Shown one piece after another: positions 58,561 to 64,000 of a stretch of 64,000 nt of DNA. Position numbers and translations under genes: made by a program. The notes under the pieces were generated by a model that worked only from the letters and a program-made list of their open reading frames with translations, was not told the origin of the DNA and searched no databases. The stretch lies in assembly GCF_010723735.1 (NCBI RefSeq), contig NZ_BLLB01000002.1, forward strand, positions 310,001-374,000, in the 5' to 3' direction. The DNA is from Mycolicibacterium hippocampi (GTDB taxonomy: Bacteria; Actinomycetota; Actinomycetes; Mycobacteriales; Mycobacteriaceae). Each line of letters begins with the position of its first letter. Within the stretch, counting starts at the first letter, position 1.

Positions 58561-58576
58561 CGGCTTCACAGCCACC
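58561..58576. repeat. Left 16-bp direct repeat bounding the 58.6-63.7 kb islet
   Basis: CGGCTTCACAGCCACC, identical to 63671-63686 and in the same orientation. The right copy is the 3' end of the HAD-family gene (last codons and stop); the left copy lies directly after the amidase stop and has no gene of its own. Confidence 0.75.
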
Positions 58577-58587
58577 GGCCCGCAGAG

Positions 58588-59733
58588 TCAGTTCAGGTCA
58601 CCGGCAGTGGTGGCCACGTCGTCGCCGAACCACTTCTCTTTGATGAGGTTGTAGGTTCCGTCTTCGCGCATTCGGAACAGTGTCTGGTTGGTCGGCTTGC
58701 GAAGTGGGCTGTTGACGTCGAACACGAAGCCTTGATCTTCTTCTTGGAACACCGGCCCGGCCATGACTGCGACTCCTTCACCGCGGTGGGCGACGTAGTA
58801 ACGCAGCACAGGCGCATCGAAGACCACCGCGTCGTAGCCCTCTTCGCGCAGCAGTTGATAGGACTCCTCGATGGTTTCGGTCTCGGTGGCATCGATACCC
58901 ATCCCGCGCAGGAACGCGGCCGACGTGGTGTCGCCGACGGTGGCGATCGACTTCTCGTACAGGTCGGCCGGGCCGCTGATCTTGGCATCCAGCTTCGCCA
59001 CGGTCAGGGTGGCACTGAGGTTGGCAGAGTAGAACGCGACGAAGACGATGCCGGCGAAGCCCCAGAGGATCGCCAGCGCCTGGGTGAAAGCTCTTGTTGC
59101 CGTGGTGCTGTTCTTGCCCACCAGCGATCCGATACCCCAGCCGAACGACTGGACGATGCCCGGGATGTAGGACCGCGACACGACGGGATTGGTGCTGCGG
59201 CGCTCGATGAGCCAGAAGATGTGCGCGGGAAATACGCTGACCACCACGGCGGCGCTGAGCCAGATCAGCATGGTCCTGGAGAGAAGTAGGTCGAGGTAGC
59301 CGCCGAGCCCGGGCACCGAGGGCCGGGTGTGCTGCACGGGAACCATGATTTGGAGGCCGGCGTCGGCTGTGGGATGGGAGAAGTCGAAGGACTGCTCCCG
59401 CTCAGCGGTCAGAGAGATTCCTCCGACCGCCACGTCAGCCCGACCCTCGGCGACAGCCGCCAATTGTCCTCGCACGTCCCCGGTGTCGATGTACTCGGTG
59501 GTCCAGCCGAGCCGGTCAGCGACTTCGTCCCACAGGTCGATGCTGAACCCCGTCAGCTCACCGCTGCTGGTCTGCATCACAAACGGCTCGAGAGGGTGCA
59601 CCGCCACGGTGACCGACTGTGTGTCGGTTTGCGGCTGAGCAGCCGCCTGGGGAACGCCTGCCGGTGACGCGCCCAGCAGGACGAGCAGAGCGATCACCGC
59701 GGCCAGCGCATAGCACCGTAATCCCACCAGCAC
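58588..59733 (-). CDS. Ionotropic glutamate receptor-like ligand-gated channel
   Basis: A 381-aa protein, GTG 59733. Signal peptide MLVGLRCYALAAVIALLVLL. A periplasmic amino-acid-binding domain is split into S1 (41-132, with Arg112 in LTAEREQSFDFSH for a ligand carboxylate) and S2 (249-371, with VGDTTSAAFL and Asp306 in DAVVFDAPVL for the amine). Between them: helix M1 (154-176), pore loop SFGWGIGSLVGKNS (196-209) and helix M2 (216-242) ending SANLSATLTV, which resembles the SYTANL gating motif of eukaryotic receptors. No TVGYG potassium filter is present and there is no third helix after S2. Ligand and ion are unknown. Last gene of a probable lipase-hydrolase-channel transcript. Confidence 0.85.
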   Translation of the reverse strand: MLVGLRCYALAAVIALLVLLGASPAGVPQAAAQPQTDTQSVTVAVHPLEPFVMQTSSGELTGFSIDLWDEVADRLGWTTEYIDTGDVRGQLAAVAEGRADVAVGGISLTAEREQSFDFSHPTADAGLQIMVPVQHTRPSVPGLGGYLDLLLSRTMLIWLSAAVVVSVFPAHIFWLIERRSTNPVVSRSYIPGIVQSFGWGIGSLVGKNSTTATRAFTQALAILWGFAGIVFVAFYSANLSATLTVAKLDAKISGPADLYEKSIATVGDTTSAAFLRGMGIDATETETIEESYQLLREEGYDAVVFDAPVLRYYVAHRGEGVAVMAGPVFQEEDQGFVFDVNSPLRKPTNQTLFRMREDGTYNLIKEKWFGDDVATTAGDLN

Positions 59734-59799
59734 CCAATCCTTAGCGTCTGTTCATGTGCTCTGGCACCCTACCGGGCGTGCGCGGGGATCGAGACCCGT

Positions 59800-60789
59800 C
59801 TACGGCGAAAGCGTCAGGAACGGCAACGGATCGCTCGCGACGAACTTGGCGGTCACGTTGCCGACGAGACCTCCTTCGAGCGCGGTGTCGGCGGTCAACT
59901 CGAGTTTGCGCGCCGGCGCATTGACGTCGAAGTCCAATTGGCCGAGGTCGGCCCACACGATGTTGGGCCTGGTCGTCGACGCGAACACATAGCGGCGGTT
60001 GGTCAGATCTGCGACGATTTGCCAAATTGTCTGTGACGCTTCGGGTTTACCCGGGTCAGGAATTCGAAATGGTTGAGCTGCGTTCCGGATCACGCTGAGC
60101 ATCCCAGCGATCGCGGCTGTCTGATCGCTGGGCTGCGGGAGTCGACTCACGTAATAGCAGGCTCGGGCAAATCGGTCGGGCGCCATCGTCGTACCGGGCA
60201 ATACTCCTGTGCCGCCGAAACCTTCGATTCGCGCGAGTAGATCGAGCTGCTCTCCAAAAGGAGGGGAATTGGTCATGACACGGTAGCTACGGTCGTGCCA
60301 GACAGTTGGCACGCCGTTGAGGTACTCGATGATCGCGGAGTCACCGGTCGAATCGTCAAGCGCGAGGTGCACCGCCGGGACCTCACCGGTACCGGGATCA
60401 GCCAGCGGCACGACCTGAACGTTGGTCTCGGTGATCCAGGCGGCGGCTTCGGCGACCGTAGCGAAATTGTCGAGGAAATACTGCAACCACACGGCCATAC
60501 TCAGTGCTGGCCGTGACGGGTCATAGGTGCCGTAGTCAGATTCGGTCAGCCACAGAACATGACCGGCCAACCCGGACTCGTTGAGGCCATCCACCGACAT
60601 CAGATCGTAAGCCCCGGCAACGAGGCTGCCGTACCTGGCGGTCCAGCTCAACGAACCGCCTACCCCATCGTGGCGGGTGATTCCGCGCGGGAGAACCCAC
60701 AGATTGGTGGCGGTGTCTCGGTGGTAGTCCATGTTGCGGCCAACAAGCACCGGTCCGTCGGACGTGGTCCAAAGCGCCCGCGTACACAT
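59800..60789 (-). CDS. Linear amide C-N hydrolase (choloylglycine hydrolase/penicillin acylase family)
   Basis: A 329-aa Ntn hydrolase, ATG 60789 with AAGGA 8 bp upstream. Cys2 after the initiator Met (MCTRALWTTSDGPVLVGRNMDYH) is the nucleophile, and Arg18 and Asp21 stand at the same positions as in bile salt hydrolases. VMTNSPPF carries the later Asn region, and LDDSTGDSAIIEYLNG is a family element. No signal peptide is present, so it should be cytoplasmic and start with free Cys2. Substrates in the family include bile salts, penicillin V and N-acyl homoserine lactones or N-acyl amino acids; which one applies is unknown. It lies 72 bp downstream of the lipase gene and 66 bp upstream of the channel gene. 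Confidence 0.88.
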   Translation of the reverse strand: MCTRALWTTSDGPVLVGRNMDYHRDTATNLWVLPRGITRHDGVGGSLSWTARYGSLVAGAYDLMSVDGLNESGLAGHVLWLTESDYGTYDPSRPALSMAVWLQYFLDNFATVAEAAAWITETNVQVVPLADPGTGEVPAVHLALDDSTGDSAIIEYLNGVPTVWHDRSYRVMTNSPPFGEQLDLLARIEGFGGTGVLPGTTMAPDRFARACYYVSRLPQPSDQTAAIAGMLSVIRNAAQPFRIPDPGKPEASQTIWQIVADLTNRRYVFASTTRPNIVWADLGQLDFDVNAPARKLELTADTALEGGLVGNVTAKFVASDPLPFLTLSP

Positions 60790-60861
60790 GATTCATCCTT
60801 CTTCTGCGTTTCGGTGGTGACGAAAGGCTCGCCTGGCGGTCGACATGCCAAGTCGAGTGTC

Positions 60862-62070
60862 CTAGCCGTTTGTGAACAGCGCAGCCACAAACGGTGTGGT
60901 ATCCGGCAGGGACGCCAGCACGGTGCCACTGTGATCCTCGTCGGGGTAGATTTTGAGCACCACGTCCTGGTTGTGGGCCTGCAACTGGTCATAGAGCACC
61001 AGCGACGACTTGGCCGGCACGTCACGGTCCAACAGGCCGGCGCCCAGGAATATCGGTCGGTCATAGCCGGTCACGGGTGTACCCATGTAGTCGTCGAGCG
61101 CTTCAGCCACACCGGGCAAAGAGGCCAGCGGCTCGCTGAAGAATCGCGTCGGCGTCATGCCGGACAACTCCTCATCCAACTGGGGCTTGCACATGGTCTG
61201 GGCCTTGTCGACGGCTTCGACACCTTCCAAGGTGAGCACACTGTTGACGTCGAGGTCGGGACGCGCCTCACGGAAACCGGCCAGAATGTAGGCGGTGTAG
61301 CTGTTGGCAGCTGGTCCGAGCTCTGCGGGCAGTTGGAGGTCGGGCCCACCGAGCTTGACGACGCTTTCGATGTTGGCCGGGGTGCCGGTAGCCACCACGC
61401 CGCGGTAGTCCAGTCCACTGCCTGCACTGAACTCTGTGGCCCAGCGCGCGCTGTTGACAGCGGCGCCTCCTCCCTGAGACTGCCCGACAATGGCCCACTG
61501 CGGGGACAGCGGAAGTCCCATCTGGTGCGCGGCGATCACCGAGTCGACTACCGCACGCGCGGTGGACACGCTGTTGAGATAGCTCATCAACCCTGGAGTG
61601 CCCAGCCCCACATAGTCGGTACCGACGACCGCATATCCCTGGTCCAGCCAATGACTGAGGTACTCGTTGTCGCGGGCGCTTCGCGGCCGCGCCGAAGGTG
61701 TGCAGTCGTTCCCGAGACCGACTGTGCCGTGCGCCCAGGCGATCACGGGCCAACCACTCTGCGGGGGCGCACTCTTCGGGGTGAACACCACAGCGGTGCT
61801 GACTGCGGGCTGGTCATGCTGGTTGCGCGTGGAATAGAGGATTCGGTACGCCGCACCCGCGCCGGTCACCGACAGTTCAGGATTCAACGGGGCCTGGGCG
61901 ATCAGCACCCCACCTTCAGGGGGGACAGGCGCCTCATAGAAGCGGACGTCCAGGGTCGACCAGTCGGGATCAGCGGCCACCGCGGGCGGGGCAATCCCGA
62001 CGACAAGCGCGACAGCACCAACCGTTGCCATCGCCACCGTGAGCACCATTCTCACCAATCCGATCCGCAT
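60862..62070 (-). CDS. Secreted lipase-family alpha/beta hydrolase (LIP family)
   Basis: A 402-aa exported hydrolase of the secretory-lipase (LIP) family. ATG 62070 (MRIGLVRMVLTVAMATVGAV) gives a signal peptide with probable cleavage at PAVAA-DPDW; an earlier in-frame start at 62127 would add a basic leader. The nucleophile is Ser in WAIVGQSQGGGAAVNSA, with AWAHGTVGLGNDCTPSA and YAVVGTDYVGLGTPG before it, an acid residue in IFLGAGLLDRDVPA and the His in IYPDEDHSGTV. It probably cleaves acylglycerols or other esters outside the cell. First gene of the minus-strand group in the islet. Confidence 0.88.
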   Translation of the reverse strand: MRIGLVRMVLTVAMATVGAVALVVGIAPPAVAADPDWSTLDVRFYEAPVPPEGGVLIAQAPLNPELSVTGAGAAYRILYSTRNQHDQPAVSTAVVFTPKSAPPQSGWPVIAWAHGTVGLGNDCTPSARPRSARDNEYLSHWLDQGYAVVGTDYVGLGTPGLMSYLNSVSTARAVVDSVIAAHQMGLPLSPQWAIVGQSQGGGAAVNSARWATEFSAGSGLDYRGVVATGTPANIESVVKLGGPDLQLPAELGPAANSYTAYILAGFREARPDLDVNSVLTLEGVEAVDKAQTMCKPQLDEELSGMTPTRFFSEPLASLPGVAEALDDYMGTPVTGYDRPIFLGAGLLDRDVPAKSSLVLYDQLQAHNQDVVLKIYPDEDHSGTVLASLPDTTPFVAALFTNG

Positions 62071-62311
62071 CACGCCAGACAAGATAGCCGAGCGCCGGGA
62101 TCGACGGTGCGGGACTCGCGACCACACCCGTGACTCCTACGGACGCGTCGTACATGTGTTGTCGAGGACCTGCTCGTCCCGGCGACCATCCCCTTCAGCC
62201 GGATTCATGGTTGCGGCAGTCGAATTGGTTCTGGAACGGCAGGCGGGTGGCGTCCCCACCGGTCATCTTCCGGGTCGAGAAGAAGTCCTTCGGCAGCTAG
62301 TCTGACGCGAC

Positions 62312-63670
62312 GTGACCGACATCGACGAGTCCGTGCCCGAATCCACCGTCAAAGCCATCGAACGAGCTGTCGATCAGGGCTCCTTCCCCGAGCTCGCCGC
62401 CGTCCTCGACGGGTTGCCCACAGGGCAGCTCGTCGAGATCCTCGAGCGGCTCGACCGAAGCCGACGAGCGATCGCCTACCGAATACTGCCCAAACACCGG
62501 GCACTGGAGGCGTTCGAGATCCTCGACGCGACCCTGCAACGCGATCTCGTAAGCGGCCTGCAGGACGAGCAGACCACCGAGCTGTTCGCCGCGCTGGACC
62601 CCGACGATCGCGTCGAACTGCTCGATGAACTCCCGGCCAGCGTGGCCCGCCGGCTGCTACAGGGCCTGCCCGCCGGTGAACGGGAGATGACTGCAGAGAT
62701 CCTGGGCTACCCACACGGTTCGATCGGGCGCAGGATGAGTCCAGAGTTCGTCAGGGTTCTCCCCGAGACGACCACCGCCACGGCGCTGACCCGCCTGGCC
62801 GACCATCTCGACGACGCCGAGACCATCTACACCCTGCCAGTCACCGACGACGACCGGGCACTCATCGGCGTGGTCAGCCTGCGCGACCTGCTGAAGGCAC
62901 CCCCGGGGACGACGATCGCGGAGGTGCAGCAACCCGCGCAGTGGGTTCACGCCACCGACGACGCCGAGACCGCCGCACGGCGCTGTGCCGATCTGAAACT
63001 GCTTGCCCTACCGGTCGTCGACAATGAAACACGGATCGTGGGGATCCTCACGGTGGACGACGCGCTGTCGATCCTGGAAACCGCCGACTCAGAGGACCAG
63101 GCTCGCATCAGCGGCGTCGAACCGCTGCGAAGGCCCTACCTGAGCGCCCCGGTGTTGGACCTGATGCGGTCGCGCATCGTGTGGCTGTTGGTTCTCGCCG
63201 TGGGTGCGACGCTGACCGTGCAGGTCCTTGAAGTATTCGAAGAGACCCTCGCCGAGGTGGTCACACTGGCGCTGTTCATCCCGCTGCTGATCGGAACCGG
63301 CGGCAACACCGGCAATCAGGCAGCGACCACCGTCACCCGGGCGCTCGCACTCGGCGATGTCAAACCCCGCGATGTGGGCAAGGTGCTGTTCCGGGAGTTC
63401 CGCGTCGGCTTGTCTCTGGGCCTGGCGCTCGGCGCTCTGGCGTTTTTGCTGACCTCAGCCATTTACAGCACCTCCATCGGCACCGTGATCGGCTTGACCT
63501 TCGTGGCCCTGTGCACGATAGCCGCCACAGTCGGGGGAGTAATGCCGTTGGTGGCGCGCGCGGTGCGCGCCGATCCCGCCGTGTTCGCCAACCCGTTCAT
63601 CTCGACATTTATCGATGCCAGCGGTCTGCTCATCTACTTCTTCATCGCCAAGGCGGTGCTCGGCATCTGA
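62312..63670 (+). CDS. mgtE: Magnesium transporter MgtE
   Basis: A 452-aa MgtE channel. GTG 62312. The cytoplasmic N domain is a superhelix (residues about 15-125: LEILDATLQRDLVSGLQDEQ, LDELPASVARRLLQGLP), followed by two CBS domains (about 140-260, TIYTLPVTDDDRALIGVVSLR and LALPVVDNETRIVGILTVDDAL) that sense Mg2+, the plug helix, then five membrane helices with the pore motif IGTGGNTGNQAATTVTRAL. Final helix STFIDASGLLIYFFIAKAVLGI. Uptake of Mg2+, Mn2+ or Co2+ is expected. No Mg-responsive M-box riboswitch is evident in the 241-bp upstream gap. It ends against the right 16-bp repeat. Confidence 0.92.
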   Translation: MTDIDESVPESTVKAIERAVDQGSFPELAAVLDGLPTGQLVEILERLDRSRRAIAYRILPKHRALEAFEILDATLQRDLVSGLQDEQTTELFAALDPDDRVELLDELPASVARRLLQGLPAGEREMTAEILGYPHGSIGRRMSPEFVRVLPETTTATALTRLADHLDDAETIYTLPVTDDDRALIGVVSLRDLLKAPPGTTIAEVQQPAQWVHATDDAETAARRCADLKLLALPVVDNETRIVGILTVDDALSILETADSEDQARISGVEPLRRPYLSAPVLDLMRSRIVWLLVLAVGATLTVQVLEVFEETLAEVVTLALFIPLLIGTGGNTGNQAATTVTRALALGDVKPRDVGKVLFREFRVGLSLGLALGALAFLLTSAIYSTSIGTVIGLTFVALCTIAATVGGVMPLVARAVRADPAVFANPFISTFIDASGLLIYFFIAKAVLGI

Positions 63671-63686
63671 CGGCTTCACAGCCACC
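63671..63686. repeat. Right 16-bp direct repeat bounding the islet
   Basis: CGGCTTCACAGCCACC directly after the mgtE stop. On the minus strand it contains TGG CTG TGA, the last Trp, Leu and stop codon of the HAD gene. The copy at 58561-58576 is identical, so the latter looks like a duplicated gene end left by an insertion. Confidence 0.75.
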
Positions 63687-64000
63687 AGCGCTCGAGCACC
63701 CGGGCCACGCCGTCCTTGACGTTGGTGGTGGTGACCTCGTCGGCGGCGGCGAGCGCGTCGGGGTGCGCATTGCCCATCGCCACGCCCAGACCCGCCCAGC
63801 TCAGCATCGGCACGTCGTTGGGCATGTCGCCGAAGGTGACCACATCGGCGGCGGTGATCTCCAGCGGGCGGGTCAACTCCTCGATCCCGGTCGCCTTGCT
63901 CACCCCCAGCGGCATGATCTCCACCAGGCCGTTGTTGGTGGAATAGGTGATGTCACCCTGGAGCCCGATGTGCTTGGCCAGTTCGGCAGCCATGTCAGCG
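63676..64000 (-). CDS. HAD-superfamily (Cof-type) hydrolase, C-terminal part (Rv3813c)
   Basis: The gene is cut by the right window edge; the last 107 codons or so are visible. They show HAD IIB (Cof) features: STNNGLVEIMPLGVSKATGI (substrate cap/helix boundary, with Lys of motif III) and motif IV VVTFGDMPNDVPMLSWAGLGVAMGNA with GDxxNDxxM, then ADEVTTTNVKDGVARVLERWWL. Such enzymes dephosphorylate sugar phosphates or flavin and pyridoxal phosphates; the substrate is unknown. It follows the M. tuberculosis order (Rv3813c after Rv3811-Rv3812). Confidence 0.85.
   Translation of the reverse strand, partial: ADMAAELAKHIGLQGDITYSTNNGLVEIMPLGVSKATGIEELTRPLEITAADVVTFGDMPNDVPMLSWAGLGVAMGNAHPDALAAADEVTTTNVKDGVARVLERWWL

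Noticed and set aside
57223..59289. A 688-codon plus-strand frame running through the amidase gene and into the channel gene region
   Set aside because: It is an Arg/Pro-rich frame overlapping two well-supported genes in other frames.
62071..62311. M-box (ykoK) magnesium riboswitch before mgtE
   Set aside because: No recognisable conserved M-box core or terminator/anti-terminator pair could be seen in the leader.

Overview
The window comes from a high-GC actinobacterium of the genus Mycobacterium in the broad sense, most likely a rapidly growing (Mycolicibacterium-type) species. The evidence is gene content and order. The cell-wall core genes follow the order of the M. tuberculosis Rv3772-Rv3813c region: hisC2, echA21, Rv3777, Rv3778c, bpa, the galactan exporter with glfT1, Rv3789-dprE1-dprE2-aftA-embC-embA-embB, accD4-pks13-fadD32, culp6, fbpD, fbpA, aftB, ubiA, Rv3807c, glfT2, glf, erp, the Rv3811 amidase and Rv3813c. 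Several M. tuberculosis genes are missing from their usual places: the membrane glycosyltransferase Rv3779, the atsH-fadE35 segment after embB, and PE_PGRS62. Assignments to named orthologues come from recognised protein sequence and gene order; no database search was run.

Layout. Positions 1-2493 are the right end of an integrated element (excisionase, a helix-turn-helix protein cut by the window edge, a phage-type regulator, a tyrosine integrase) that abuts the 3' end of tRNA-Arg(ACG). Positions 2494-9004 hold three tRNA genes and housekeeping or metabolic genes (aromatic aminotransferase, dienoyl-CoA isomerase-like enzyme, MarR regulator with a divergent quinone oxidoreductase, a PLP-fold enzyme lacking its lysine). 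Positions 9005-12176 carry the proteasome activator Bpa and the galactan export and initiation genes (wzt-glfT1-wzm). Positions 12164-18922 are a variable stretch with small enzymes, a MocR regulator, a tandemly duplicated secreted-protein gene and a frameshifted 13E12-type HNH gene.

Positions 18959-33191 form the arabinan operon: GtrA protein, DprE1 and DprE2 (synthesis of decaprenyl-phosphoryl-arabinose), AftA (first arabinose) and EmbC, EmbA, EmbB (arabinan polymerisation). Positions 33194-35887 hold a Ser/Thr kinase, a small conserved protein and a DUF4331 protein between embB and accD4. Positions 35895-44876 are the mycolic-acid condensation operon (fadD32-pks13-accD4). Positions 45064-48775 hold a cutinase-like lipase, a DUF732 lipoprotein and the mycolyltransferase-family genes fbpD and fbpA. 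Positions 48989-55634 form the galactan and decaprenyl-phosphoribose operon (glf, glfT2, phosphatase, ubiA, aftB), followed by the divergent erp and the Rv3811-like amidase. Together the genes build the mycolyl-arabinogalactan layer: Glf makes UDP-galactofuranose, GlfT1 and GlfT2 polymerise galactan, Wzm/Wzt export it, UbiA, the phosphatase and DprE1/E2 make the arabinose donor, Aft and Emb enzymes add arabinan, Pks13 makes mycolate and Ag85 attaches it.

Positions 58561-63686 look like an inserted islet. A secreted lipase, an N-terminal-cysteine Ntn hydrolase and an ionotropic-glutamate-receptor-like channel (one strand) plus mgtE (other strand) lie between the amidase and the Rv3813c-like HAD phosphatase, bounded by an exact 16-bp direct repeat that includes the 3' end of the HAD gene. 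The most interesting signals are this islet and its channel protein, a short palindromic repeat (GAGCGCTCGCGCGA) embedded in coding sequence at both wzt/glfT1 and pks13, the tandem duplication near 16.2-17.3 kb, and the class-V aminotransferase-fold protein without its Schiff-base lysine.
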